In this document: positions 33,493 through 41,963 of the stretch, in pieces
Numbering within the stretch: position 1 is the stretch's first letter
Layout of the letters: each line of letters opens with the position of its first letter
Source: Brevibacillus fluminis
GTDB lineage: Bacteria; Bacillota; Bacilli; Brevibacillales; Brevibacillaceae
DNA length: 64,000 bases
NCBI RefSeq assembly: GCF_003710825.1
Contig: NZ_RHHQ01000012.1
Coordinates: 310,001 to 374,000 of the forward strand
Reading direction: 5' to 3'
The notes under the pieces: generated by a model
Seen by the model: only the letters and a program-made list of their open reading frames with translations
Told to the model about the DNA's origin: nothing
Databases searched by the model: none
Program-made: the position numbers and the translations under genes

Positions 33493-34356
33493 TTAGTTTG
33501 CCGATGCGGTGGCCGGAACGGCATTCAAGTATTCTTCCAGCGTGATGTTTTTCCCGCTGATTTCACCGGCGATCTGGTTGCCGACATAACGGAGGTGCCA
33601 CGGTTCGTACTGGTAGCCGGTGATCGAATCTTTGCCTTCCGGATAACGGATGATGAAGCCGTATTCGGCGGCATGCTTGGCGAGCCAGGCAGCTTCTTTC
33701 GTATCGCCGAAGCAGTCTTGTGCCGCGCAAGCGCCGGTACTGCCAGAAACGTCGATGGCAAGGCCCGTTTCATGCTCGCTGGTGCCAGGTAACGCGCTGT
33801 ATTTGCGGGCGGCTTCCTCGCCGTCCTTTTTCACATAGTTTTCAAAAAGCACGCGCTGGGTGGCTTCAGAGCGGTAGGCCGATACGCCTGCCAACTGGAT
33901 GCCATCCTTTTTCGCGCCCGCAAACATTTTTTCCAACGCTTCTGCGGCTTCCTTACGCATCATTCGTTTCTCCGACTTTCCTTTGAAAATGAATGGCACG
34001 TTAGGGTCGACCAGATCGGCTGGCTTGAAGTGGTCAGGGAGCTTGTACTGCTTGTTTACCAAAATGCTCAGACTATCAGGATCGCCGTCCACTTCTTTTG
34101 GCTCATTGGCGGATGGCTGGGGAGTCGCTGGCGTCGGTTCTATCGTTGTTGAAGGTTGTTCGGCGTCAGGGGCTGCTGGTGTCTGTGAAGACGGTGTTTC
34201 CTGCGATGACGAAGGTGGCACGGTTGGCGTCTGATTCGCTTCTGTCGCGGGTTTTGGAGTTGGCTGGGCGCTGTTGTTCAGGATATCGCATCCGGAAAGC
34301 AGCGTGACGGACAAGCCGAAAAAAACGGCTGCCAGTGTTGTTTTGGAATGTTGCAT
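33493..34356 (-). CDS. D-alanyl-D-alanine carboxypeptidase lipoprotein (M15B, VanY-like)
   Basis: A 287-residue lipoprotein starting MQHSKTTLAAVFFGLSVTLL with lipobox 'LLSGC', a Pro/Thr/Glu-rich linker of about 65 residues and an M15B domain. Zinc ligands and catalytic residues are in 'GTSEHETGLAIDVSG' (SxHxxGxAxD) and 'EPWHLRYVG' (from 'YQYEPWHLRYVG'). AGGAGG is 7 bp before ATG 34356; the longer ORF start lacks one. It trims the terminal D-Ala of peptidoglycan stem peptides. With no vanHAX neighbours it is probably housekeeping, not a vancomycin-resistance gene. Confidence 0.9.
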   Translation of the reverse strand: MQHSKTTLAAVFFGLSVTLLSGCDILNNSAQPTPKPATEANQTPTVPPSSSQETPSSQTPAAPDAEQPSTTIEPTPATPQPSANEPKEVDGDPDSLSILVNKQYKLPDHFKPADLVDPNVPFIFKGKSEKRMMRKEAAEALEKMFAGAKKDGIQLAGVSAYRSEATQRVLFENYVKKDGEEAARKYSALPGTSEHETGLAIDVSGSTGACAAQDCFGDTKEAAWLAKHAAEYGFIIRYPEGKDSITGYQYEPWHLRYVGNQIAGEISGKNITLEEYLNAVPATASAN

Positions 34357-34555
34357 GAGCGTGAACCTCCTTGAGCAGGTGACAAAACATGTATGAACGT
34401 AATGACGGTTTGGCAACCGAAAACGTTACTTCCTCATTATGATAAAAACTAAACAAAAACGAAACAGTCATTTTTTCGTAACTTGATTTGGTTTGGCAGT
34501 TCATGTCAAGATGGGAGGCAGGTTACTAATTCCAAGTGATAAGGAAGGAAATAAC

Positions 34556-35500
34556 GTGTTCATTGGTACGCGAACGATAAAAACAGCAATTGGAACCGGT
34601 GTTTCCATCGCGATTGCCCATGCCATCGGGCTGGATTATTTCGCCACGGCAGGTACGATCGCCATCCTGTGCATCCAGGTTACGCGCAAGCGAACGGTGA
34701 AAACTTCGCTATTTCGGTTTGCCGCGAGCCTGTTGGTCATCTTGTTTGCTTTTCTTTTTTTCAGTCTGCTGGGGTACCATCCGTGGACCGTCACGATCTT
34801 GCTGCTGGTCTTCCTCCCCGTTTTGGTGAAATTGAAAATACAGGAGGGCTTCGTCACCAGCGCGGTCATTCTGATGCATATTTTCACGCTGCAGGAAATG
34901 ACGATCCCGATCCTGATCAACGAAATGTCGCTGGTGGGAATCGGCGTCGGCGTCGCGCTTTTGATGAATCTGTGGATGCCGAGCTACAACAAGACGATAG
35001 CCGGTCTGCAATGCACCATCGAGCAAAACTTCCGCACGATCATCAAGGAGTTCTCCATCTATTTGCGCCAGGGCGAAAGCGAATGGGACGGCAAAGAGTT
35101 GCTGGAAACGGCGAAATTACTCGATCAGGCGATCAAGCTGGCCGTCTTGGAAAACGAAAATCGGCTGATTCGCGAAGAAAACACCGCATTCGATTATTTC
35201 GTTATGCGCGAGAAGCAGTTCGTTTTGCTTGAGCGGATGATGCCGATCGTTTCCTCATTGACGCTGCAAGTGCCGCAGGGTACGCAAATCGCCGAATTCC
35301 TTGAAGAATTAGGCTCGCGCGTCCATCCCGGTAATACTGCCTACCTCTTTTTGGAAAAGCTACAGGTAATGGTGGAGGCGATCAAGCAGGCCCCGTTGCC
35401 GCTGTCACGGGAAGAATTTGAAATCAGAGCGTCCCTGTTTACGTTGTTGCGCGAGATCGAAGAGTATCTCTACATCAAACATAATTTGGGAAAAGCTTAA
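34556..35500 (+). CDS. Aromatic acid exporter family (ArAE/FUSC-like) membrane protein
   Basis: About 314 residues from GTG 34556 (AAGGAAGGAAATAAC upstream). The N-terminal half has four to five membrane helices (FIGTRTIKTAIGTGVSIAIA, 'LLLVFLPVLVKLK', 'LVGIGVGVALLMNLW'); the C-terminal half is a cytoplasmic helical domain rich in Glu/Leu. Bacillus YqjA-type relatives of this length are annotated as aromatic acid exporters, without firm functional proof. It lies 15 bp before the YitT gene, so the two form an operon. Confidence 0.85.
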   Translation: MFIGTRTIKTAIGTGVSIAIAHAIGLDYFATAGTIAILCIQVTRKRTVKTSLFRFAASLLVILFAFLFFSLLGYHPWTVTILLLVFLPVLVKLKIQEGFVTSAVILMHIFTLQEMTIPILINEMSLVGIGVGVALLMNLWMPSYNKTIAGLQCTIEQNFRTIIKEFSIYLRQGESEWDGKELLETAKLLDQAIKLAVLENENRLIREENTAFDYFVMREKQFVLLERMMPIVSSLTLQVPQGTQIAEFLEELGSRVHPGNTAYLFLEKLQVMVEAIKQAPLPLSREEFEIRASLFTLLREIEEYLYIKHNLGKA

Positions 35501-35515
35501 CGTAGAGGTGTGAAC

Positions 35516-36388
35516 GTGAGCAAGAAAGCGAAATTGCGAAAAGGGGCTCTGCAAAGTCCGAGCCACATCATTTATGACTATCTTCATTTGATTATCGGGT
35601 CGCTGATTTTGGCGGCGAGCTTCAACATGTTTCTCAATCCGAACCAGATCGCATCGGGTGGTGTGTCCGGGCTGTCCACGATCATCCATAATCTATTCGG
35701 TTTTCCCCCGGCCATCATTCAGTGGGCGCTCAATATTCCGCTGTTTCTTCTGGGGCTGTGGCTTTTGGATCGGCATTACAGCATCAAAACGGCGGTCGGA
35801 TCGGTCATTTTGCCGCTGTGCGTGATGCTGACAAGCTCGCTGCCGGTGCTCACGACCAATACGCTGTTGGCGAGCATTTACGGCGGGATGGGCGTTGGGC
35901 TAGGCATCGGTATCGTGTTCCGCGGACGCGGCTCGACGGGCGGTCTGTCCATCGCCTCGCAAATTTTGCACAAGTATACGGGATTAAGTCTCGGGCTGTC
36001 GGTTGCCGTGTTTGACGGGCTGGTGATTTTGCTCGCTGGCGTGATCTTTTCCCCGGAAAAAGCGCTGTACGCCCTGATCGGTCTGTTCGTCACCAGCAAG
36101 ACGATCGATGTGGTGCAGGTCGGCTTCAATACATCCAAGGTAGCCTACATCATCTCCAATGAGATCGACAGCTTGCGAGAGGCGATCCTGTTCGATCTGG
36201 ACCGCGGATTCACGCAGATCAACGGCTCCGGTGGCTTTACCGGCGACAAGCGGATGGTGTTGATGGTCGTGGTAAGCCAAAGCGAGGTAAGCAAGCTGAA
36301 GGCATTGGTAAAGGCAGTTGATCCGCAGGCGTTCATCATACTGACACAGGCAAACGAGGTGCTGGGCGAGGGCTTCAAAAATGTTTGA
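35516..36388 (+). CDS. YitT family membrane protein (DUF161/DUF2179)
   Basis: About 290 residues with five membrane helices (FNMFLNPNQIASGGVSGLST, 'GVGLGIGIVFRGRGSTGG') and a C-terminal DUF2179 domain (FTQINGSGGFTGDKRMVLMV, then 'VVVSQSEVSKLKALVKAVDP'). Start chosen at GTG 35516, where AGAGGTGTGAAC gives proper spacing; GTG 35510 is too close. YitT-type proteins are common in Firmicutes with no proven transport function. Confidence 0.88.
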   Translation: MSKKAKLRKGALQSPSHIIYDYLHLIIGSLILAASFNMFLNPNQIASGGVSGLSTIIHNLFGFPPAIIQWALNIPLFLLGLWLLDRHYSIKTAVGSVILPLCVMLTSSLPVLTTNTLLASIYGGMGVGLGIGIVFRGRGSTGGLSIASQILHKYTGLSLGLSVAVFDGLVILLAGVIFSPEKALYALIGLFVTSKTIDVVQVGFNTSKVAYIISNEIDSLREAILFDLDRGFTQINGSGGFTGDKRMVLMVVVSQSEVSKLKALVKAVDPQAFIILTQANEVLGEGFKNV

Positions 36389-36495
36389 TTCCGATTTCGC
36401 TTGTCACGCAATTGCTACTTCCGATTTGATTTGGCCGTGTCTTCCTATGGTATACTGGACGATGAACAATACATAGCAAGGAGTTGGATTGCAAG

Positions 36496-37248
36496 ATGAG
36501 CCAAAATGAAGCATTGCTCACGCTGGAGGGCTGGTTTACCGTCCATGATTTCCGCAAGATCAACTGGGAAAAATGGAATGCAGCGTCCGCCGAGGAGCGT
36601 CAAGCAGCATTGGACGATCTTTTCACCCTGATGAAAGGGTGGGAGGGGAACGAGGCTGCGAATGAAGGCAGCAGCGCAGTTTACTCCATTCTGGGGCACA
36701 AAGCGGATTTGGTTTTCATGTACCTCCGTCCGACATTGCAAGAACTCGATGAAATCAAGACAGCGTTCAACAAAAGCCGTTTCGCGGCATTCACGACAAC
36801 CGATTATTCCTATGTGTCCGTGGTTGAATTGAGCAACTATGTCAATAACCCGGGAGAAGACCCGAAAGCGAACCCGCATGTGCGTGATCGACTCTACCCA
36901 GTCCTGCCGAAATGGGAGCATATTTGCTTCTATCCGATGAACAAAAAACGCGACCTGCAAGACAACTGGTACATGCTGACGATGGACGAGCGCCGTCAAA
37001 TGATGGCTTCCCACGGCATGATCGGCCGCAAATACGCGGGCAAAATCAAGCAGATCATCGGTGGTTCCGTCGGTTTCGACGATTGGGAGTGGGGCGTTAC
37101 GCTGTTTGCACACGATCCGCTTGAATTCAAACACATCATTTATGAAATGCGCTTCGACGAGGTCAGCGCCCGCTTCGGCGAATTCGGCAACTTCCTGGTC
37201 GGAAACCATTTGGATCAAGAAAAACTGCAAAACCTGTTTACCGTCTAA
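36496..37248 (+). CDS. hemQ: Coproheme decarboxylase (HemQ/ChdC)
   Basis: A 250-residue chlorite-dismutase-family protein: 'LTLEGWFTVHDFRKINW' at the N-terminus, 'TTTDYSYVSVVELSNYV' with the conserved Tyr implicated in decarboxylation, and 'MNKKRDLQDNWYMLTMDERR' with the Firmicute 'YPMNKKR' heme-pocket loop. HemQ performs the last step of the coproporphyrin-dependent heme pathway of Gram-positives, turning coproheme into heme b with peroxide. Start ATG 36496 (MSQNEALLTLEG) is preferred over the in-frame TTG at 36484, which abuts AAGGAG. A TATACT -10 box lies at 36451. Confidence 0.93.
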   Translation: MSQNEALLTLEGWFTVHDFRKINWEKWNAASAEERQAALDDLFTLMKGWEGNEAANEGSSAVYSILGHKADLVFMYLRPTLQELDEIKTAFNKSRFAAFTTTDYSYVSVVELSNYVNNPGEDPKANPHVRDRLYPVLPKWEHICFYPMNKKRDLQDNWYMLTMDERRQMMASHGMIGRKYAGKIKQIIGGSVGFDDWEWGVTLFAHDPLEFKHIIYEMRFDEVSARFGEFGNFLVGNHLDQEKLQNLFTV

Positions 37249-37292
37249 AAAGCAGCGGCCGACGCATAAGGATAGCGTCGGCTGCTTTTTTG
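37247..37292 (+). terminator. Terminator after hemQ
   Basis: AAAAGCAGC...CCGACGC pairs with GCGTCGGCTGCTTTT, followed by a T-run. It also lies at the end of the convergent Lrp-type gene. Confidence 0.9.
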
Positions 37293-37301
37293 TACGATTT
37301 T

Positions 37302-37739
37302 TTATTCCTCAATGTCGGGGACGAGCGCCTTCTGCTCAAACCGTGTCGACAGGACGATCAATGTCGTCGAGTTACCGTATGCGCCAAGTCGGTTCGTGAA
37401 CTCCTCCATTGCTTCCATTGATTTCGTCCGCACCTTGAGCAGGAAATTGTGCTGTCCGCTGATGCGATACAAATCGATGACGTCAGGTTCATTCTTGCAA
37501 AACTCGTTGATTTCGCTGCAAGAGTACGATTGCAGGAGGATAAATGCTGCGATTCCTTTTCCCAATTTTTCGGGAGCGAGCACCGCTCGGTACGTACTGA
37601 TGACGCCCTTATCTTCCAGCTTGCGCACGCGTTCCGTTACGGCCGGCGGCGTCATGCCAATGATGCGCCCCATTTCCGACATGGTGATTCGTGAATTCGT
37701 CTGCAAAAGCTCCAGGATGCGCGAGTCGACAGCGTCCAT
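37302..37739 (-). CDS. Lrp/AsnC family transcriptional regulator
   Basis: A 145-residue Lrp-type protein: N-terminal helix-turn-helix (MDAVDSRILELLQTNSRITM, 'MTPPAVTERVRKLEDKGVI') and a C-terminal RAM ligand-binding domain (ISGQHNFLLKVRTKSMEAME). GGGGGATGGACG precedes the ATG. It is divergent from the NamA-like gene 155 bp away and may regulate it; the effector is probably an amino acid. Confidence 0.9.
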   Translation of the reverse strand: MDAVDSRILELLQTNSRITMSEMGRIIGMTPPAVTERVRKLEDKGVISTYRAVLAPEKLGKGIAAFILLQSYSCSEINEFCKNEPDVIDLYRISGQHNFLLKVRTKSMEAMEEFTNRLGAYGNSTTLIVLSTRFEQKALVPDIEE

Positions 37740-37894
37740 CGTCCATCCCCCTTTTATTTGAAAGTAAATCCGTAAAACTAACTATAAATGAAAAGAAATC
37801 GATTGGGAATAACTTGAAAGCTGCATGTAAGTCATCGTCTCCTTTTTCTATAATGCTAAGTACAAACAGAGCGAGAAGAAGGAGAATGAGAAAC

Positions 37895-38944
37895 ATGACC
37901 CGTTTAACCTTATCTGCCTCTTTTCAGTTAAAAGGACTATCCGTAAAAAACCGCATCGTGATGCCACCGATGTGCCAGCTTTCCGTCGTGGCCGAGGATG
38001 GAACGCCAAACGACTGGCATTTTGTCCATTATGTTTCAAGGGCGATCGGTGGGGCTGGATTGATCATCGTGGAGATGACCAATGTCGAGCCGGATGGCCG
38101 CGTCGTGAATCAGGATCTTGGGCTGTGGTCTGACGAGCAAATCCCTGCCTATGCGCGTATCGTTTCGGAAGTGAAAAAATACGGGACAGCCATCGGCATT
38201 CAGATTGCCCACGCGGGTCGCAAGGCGGAAGACGCCGATACGCCGGTCGCTCCGTCTGCAATCCCGTATAGCGAAGCCTATAAAACGCCGCGAGCGCTTT
38301 CGACAGAGGAAGTAAAGAAGCAGGTCATCCAGTTTCGCGAAGCGGCGAGACGGGCGGTGGTCGCTGGCTTCGATACGATCGAGCTGCACGGCGCCCACGG
38401 TTACTTGCTGCACCAATTCCACTCGCCGTCCAGCAATCATCGGGACGATGAGTATGGTAAAGATTTGGCCCGATTCGGAGTGGAAGTGATCGAGGCCGTG
38501 AAAAGCGTCATACCGGCACAGATGCCCCTCATCATGCGGCTGTCTGCCGTGGAGTACCGGGATGGCGGGTACGGGCTCGACCATATCATCAAGATCGCGG
38601 AGCGGTACCGCGCGGTCGGTGTCGATCTGTTCCATATTTCAAGCGGCGGCGACGGCCCGATCGGCGCGAACAAACCAGGCAATCATGCGGGTTATCAAGT
38701 CCCGCTCGCCCGGGCCATCAAGCAGGCGCTGGATGTGCCGGTCATTGCGGTCGGCAATCTGGATGAACCGGAGGTAGCGGAGGCTACGCTTGCGAACGGC
38801 GACGCCGATTTGGTCGCCATCGGCAGGGGCATGCTGAACGATCCATACTGGTCGCTACGCGCGATTGAGAAGATTGAAGGAAAAATCGTTCCGCCGTATC
38901 AATACAAACCGGGATTCGCCCGTGTTCGTCAGGCGAATTCGTGA
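37895..38944 (+). CDS. namA: Old-yellow-enzyme NADPH dehydrogenase (NamA/YqjM-like)
   Basis: A 349-residue FMN-dependent ene-reductase of the YqjM type: 'IVMPPMCQLSV' with the Cys that tunes FMN, 'GIQIAHAGRKAE', substrate-binding His pair in 'IELHGAHGYLLHQF' and C-terminal 'VAIGRGMLNDPYW'. It reduces activated C=C bonds of electrophiles and quinones. Start 37895 (MTRLTLSASF) has AAGAAGGAGA 10 bp upstream; the frame upstream is an overlap with the divergent regulator. A TATAAT -10 box lies at 37849-37854. Confidence 0.88.
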   Translation: MTRLTLSASFQLKGLSVKNRIVMPPMCQLSVVAEDGTPNDWHFVHYVSRAIGGAGLIIVEMTNVEPDGRVVNQDLGLWSDEQIPAYARIVSEVKKYGTAIGIQIAHAGRKAEDADTPVAPSAIPYSEAYKTPRALSTEEVKKQVIQFREAARRAVVAGFDTIELHGAHGYLLHQFHSPSSNHRDDEYGKDLARFGVEVIEAVKSVIPAQMPLIMRLSAVEYRDGGYGLDHIIKIAERYRAVGVDLFHISSGGDGPIGANKPGNHAGYQVPLARAIKQALDVPVIAVGNLDEPEVAEATLANGDADLVAIGRGMLNDPYWSLRAIEKIEGKIVPPYQYKPGFARVRQANS

Positions 38945-38960
38945 GAAACATGGTGAATGG

Positions 38961-38997
38961 AAAAGCACTGGCGAGAGTGATGGACGCCAGTGCTTTT
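38961..38997 (+). terminator. Terminator after namA
   Basis: AAAAGCACTGGCG pairs with CGCCAGTGCTTTT, 17 bp past the stop codon. Confidence 0.85.
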
Positions 38998-39067
38998 CGC
39001 CGTTATCGGGATGGATTGGATGGAGCGGAGGGCAGTTGTTCTAACAGATTGGGGTGGTCGGGATGAT

Positions 39068-39123
39068 TATAAGTGCAACCGCGGCTCCTCCAAAAAGCTT
39101 GGCGGAGCCAGGTTTTCTAATAT
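39068..39123 (+). repeat. Structured repeat family 2, copy 2
   Basis: TATAAGTGCAACCGC, then GGCTCCTCC paired with GGCGGAGCC (one mismatch), then AGGTTTTCTAATATA. It shares hairpin, flanks and the trailing GTTTTCTAA with copies at 21097-21134 and 44669-44716 but lacks the GATAAG hairpin. Confidence 0.7.
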
Positions 39124-39157
39124 AATGGTCGGTAGGAGATGGTACTGGAGGATGGAT

Positions 39158-39694
39158 ATGAATATTTCCATTAAAGAATTGGAACCCGACTATTTGCAGG
39201 AGTGGTTTCATACAGAAGGCAGCTTTGTGGTGACATCCAAGCTAGTTTTGTCGGTAAATTGTCGGCAGATTAGCTACACAGAGCAAGAAGTGCCAGCCTA
39301 TCAAAAATGCTACACGGATGAACAGGTTGATTATTCGTCTTACATCAACAATCCCGACTAGATCATTTATGTCGCTTTTTGTGGCGATCAGGCAGTGGGG
39401 CATATCCTGGTGAAGCGAAACTGGAATCGCTATGCTTGTGTAGAAGAGATCAAAGTGGATCAAACGGCCAGAAGAACGGGAGTCGGCCGCATGCTGATGG
39501 ATCGGGCCAAGCAGTGGGCACACGAAGGCGGGATGCCCGGAATCATGCTGGAAACGCAAAACAACAATGTTGCTGCATGTCGGTTTTATGAGCGATGCGG
39601 ATTTGTGCTTGGCTGGTTTGACTTTCAAGTTTATCAAGGGATCGACAGCCAGACCGATGAGATCGCGCTCTATTGGTATTGGCGAGGGGCCTAG
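39158..39694 (+). pseudogene. satA: Streptothricin N-acetyltransferase-like GNAT, interrupted by one in-frame TAG
   Basis: Read through a single TAG at 39359-39361, one frame encodes a full-length GNAT of about 178 residues: MNISIKELEPDYLQEWFHTE, 'VDYSSYINNPD' before the stop, then 'IIYVAFCGDQAVGHILVKRN', acetyl-CoA loop 'RRTGVGRMLMDRAKQW', 'GIMLETQNNNVAACRFYERC' and 'EIALYWYWRG'. This matches Bacillus SatA-type streptothricin acetyltransferases along its length; a Lys codon (AAG) normally follows 'NPD', one base from TAG. TGGAGG lies 6 bp before ATG 39158. All other parts are intact, so the loss is recent or it is a sequencing error. Confidence 0.85.
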
Positions 39695-39809
39695 GTGCCA
39701 CTGGCCGTTTGAGCCGAAGTGCTGTTGATGGAGGATTTTCACACGCGATTGTCAAATGATCAACTGGCTGGAGTTGAATTTACCTAACGATGGAAAAGGA
39801 GTGGTTCGC

Positions 39810-40730
39810 ATGAAATACCGCAGACTTGGAAAAACAGGGCTGAAGGTGTCAGTCGTCGGAGTCGGCACGTGGCAGTTTGGTGGAGAGTGGGGCAGAACCT
39901 ACACGCAATCTGAGGTGGACCGGGTGCTCGCCACCGCGAAGGAAGTGGGGATCAACCTGATCGACACGGCTGAATGCTATGGCGATCATCTATCCGAAGC
40001 TTTCATTGGAGAAGCGATAGCTGGCGATCGGCAGGAGTGGGTGCTTGCGACCAAGTTCGGGCATCACTTCCACGGTCATCAGGATCGAACCGGCCATTGG
40101 ACGCCTGATGAGGTGCAAAAGCAGCTGGAGGATTCCTTGCGCGCGCTGCGGACGGATTACATCGACCTGTATCAGTTCCATTCCGGCGCAGACGAGTTTT
40201 TTGACCGCGATGATTTGTGGACGATGCTGGATAAGCAAGTGCAAACGGGGAAAATCCGTCATCTGGGCATCTCCATCGGCAGCAATGACAATCTGCACCA
40301 GACGGCTGCGGCAAGTCGTGTGAACGCCCAGGCAATTCAGGTTGTCTACAACCGCCTTGACCGCAAGCCGGAGGAGCGCGTCTTCCCGTCTTGTGAAGAG
40401 CAGGATCTCGGCGTATTGGCCCGTGTGCCGCTCGCAAGCGGATACTTGAGCGGCAAATACAAGCCAGGCGCCTCGTTTGCCGCCAATGACGTGCGGAATC
40501 GTCATGATCGCGACGAGCGCGATGCCAAGCTGCAGCTTGTAGATGAGATCAGACGGACGGAGGTTCCGGAAGGAGTCAGCATGTCAGAGTGGGCGCTCGC
40601 GTGGTGCCTCACCCATCCGGCTGTCACCAGCGTGATTCCGGGCTGCAAAGATGAGGAGCAGGTGCGCGTGAATGCGCGTGCGGCGGAGCTGTCGCTCGTA
40701 AGCGATGATCATCCGCAGGCGTGGAAATAA
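39810..40730 (+). CDS. Aldo/keto reductase
   Basis: A 306-residue AKR starting MKYRRLGKTGLKVSVVGVGT (AAAAGGAG upstream of 39810). The catalytic tetrad is visible: Asp in 'NLIDTAECYG' with Tyr in the same motif, Lys in 'WVLATKFGHH' and His in 'YQFHS'. NADPH-binding 'ALAWCLTHPAVTSVIPGCKD' lies near the C-terminus. It resembles the YhdN/general-stress type of Bacillus AKR. Substrate unknown. Confidence 0.88.
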   Translation: MKYRRLGKTGLKVSVVGVGTWQFGGEWGRTYTQSEVDRVLATAKEVGINLIDTAECYGDHLSEAFIGEAIAGDRQEWVLATKFGHHFHGHQDRTGHWTPDEVQKQLEDSLRALRTDYIDLYQFHSGADEFFDRDDLWTMLDKQVQTGKIRHLGISIGSNDNLHQTAAASRVNAQAIQVVYNRLDRKPEERVFPSCEEQDLGVLARVPLASGYLSGKYKPGASFAANDVRNRHDRDERDAKLQLVDEIRRTEVPEGVSMSEWALAWCLTHPAVTSVIPGCKDEEQVRVNARAAELSLVSDDHPQAWK

Positions 40731-40746
40731 AAGGAGCATAGAAAAG

Positions 40747-40789
40747 AAGGGCGTCACCCGAGCTAAAAGCAAGGGGGACGTCCTTTTTT
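40747..40789. terminator. Terminator between the AKR and urea transporter genes
   Basis: AAGGGCGTC pairs with GACGTCCTT, followed by T residues on the plus strand; the two genes are convergent. Confidence 0.75.
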
Positions 40790-41658
40790 CACGAAGACAC
40801 CACTTGCCCCACACCGCGCTTCCGCTTTTCAATGAATGCCATCAACGATCGTCCCACCCACATCGTGGCGATGAACGGAAACGTTAATGCAGGCAACCCG
40901 ACGGTGCCGAGCAGGGCAGAAAGGAACGGATAGAGAAGCGCGGACCCGAGCGCGAAACAAATGGACAGGAGTGCAGGGTACCGCGTCTTCACCTGCAAAA
41001 TTCCGAGTGCGGATAAGGCCGCGTTGGTGCTGATCAACCCAGCCGTGAGATAGGGTGCCTCGCCGAGCCACGCGAAGGGCAGACAGCCGATGGCGGCGCC
41101 AACAAAGGTGAGCACAAGCTGGCGTGGCGGGCACGCGGTGGCCAGTCCTACGAGAATCAAGAGGCCGCCAAGTGCGGAGGGCAAGAAAAAAATTTGTCCC
41201 ATGCCCGTGAGCGGAATTGTCCAGTTGAAAGCGGACGCGGATGCGGCGCCGAGATCAGGACGGATGATCGCAAGTACGACCCAAGCGAGGGCTACATACG
41301 GCATCGTGTAGGGCGGGATGCCGAAGCGTTGAAACAGGTCATACAAAAAAACGCTCAGTCCCGCAGTGAACACAATACACGCCCAAAGCAGCCAATCGTG
41401 CGGCAAAAAGGTGGCGAATGCGAGTCCGAGCAAGGCCCCGTTGTATCCGTACAAACCTTCTACGATCGTCGCCTGCGGACGTTTGCTGAGTGAAGCGGTA
41501 CCATTCGCAGCAATGGTGCCAACCAAGCAGGCGAACGCGAGAAGCGGGGAGTAAAGCAGGAAGGCACACAGGAAGATCCCTCCTGCGAGCGGCTTCCGGA
41601 AAAAAACGCTTTGTGCAATACCGGATAAACCATGAATGAAAACGTGTCGAATGCCCAT
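40789..41658 (-). CDS. Urea transporter (UT family)
   Basis: A 289-residue membrane protein with about ten helices arranged as two related halves. Recognisable UT motifs include 'VEGLYGYNGALLGLAFATFL' in the first half and 'LTAGLISTNAALSALGI' in the second, with 'SGIAQSVFFRKPLAGGIFL' at the N-terminus. It mediates channel-like diffusion of urea. No urease genes are near, so the urea could be used by a system elsewhere. GGAG lies 12-15 bp before the ATG, rather far. Confidence 0.85.
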   Translation of the reverse strand: MGIRHVFIHGLSGIAQSVFFRKPLAGGIFLCAFLLYSPLLAFACLVGTIAANGTASLSKRPQATIVEGLYGYNGALLGLAFATFLPHDWLLWACIVFTAGLSVFLYDLFQRFGIPPYTMPYVALAWVVLAIIRPDLGAASASAFNWTIPLTGMGQIFFLPSALGGLLILVGLATACPPRQLVLTFVGAAIGCLPFAWLGEAPYLTAGLISTNAALSALGILQVKTRYPALLSICFALGSALLYPFLSALLGTVGLPALTFPFIATMWVGRSLMAFIEKRKRGVGQVVSS

Positions 41659-41833
41659 TGAGATTGTGTCTCCATTTCGAATACAAAGAGTAGGATGAAA
41701 GGTAAAAGCCTGTCTTAGCTGCTAGCTAAAGTATAACAGAGCCGCTATCGTTTCTCATGACCGAAATCGCTGCGGGCTCAGCCTCCAGACTTGCCTACGG
41801 GGGCTGAATAAGGTGGGCAACTTTTACCAAATA

Positions 41834-41852
41834 GTCGTGAAATGTTCACGAC
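41834..41852. promoter_or_regulatory. Palindrome GTCGTGAAATGTTCACGAC upstream of the chemoreceptor gene
   Basis: Perfect 8-bp arms with a 3-bp spacer, in the 305-bp gap between the divergent urea transporter and chemoreceptor genes. AT-rich sequence with TACGATATTAT follows. It may be an operator; no family can be assigned. The rest of the gap holds nothing else I recognise. Confidence 0.4.
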
Positions 41853-41963
41853 ACCTTTACATTTTCACTGTACGATATTATCAAAAGAAAAAACAGGATA
41901 AAAAAGGATAAACAACGAAATTAAAACAGTACAAATGTGCATTGAGTTTGTAAGGGGGATCGT

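Noticed and set aside
33493..34356. Vancomycin-resistance gene
   Set aside because: The VanY-like domain is common in chromosomal carboxypeptidases and no vanHAX or vanRS genes are nearby.
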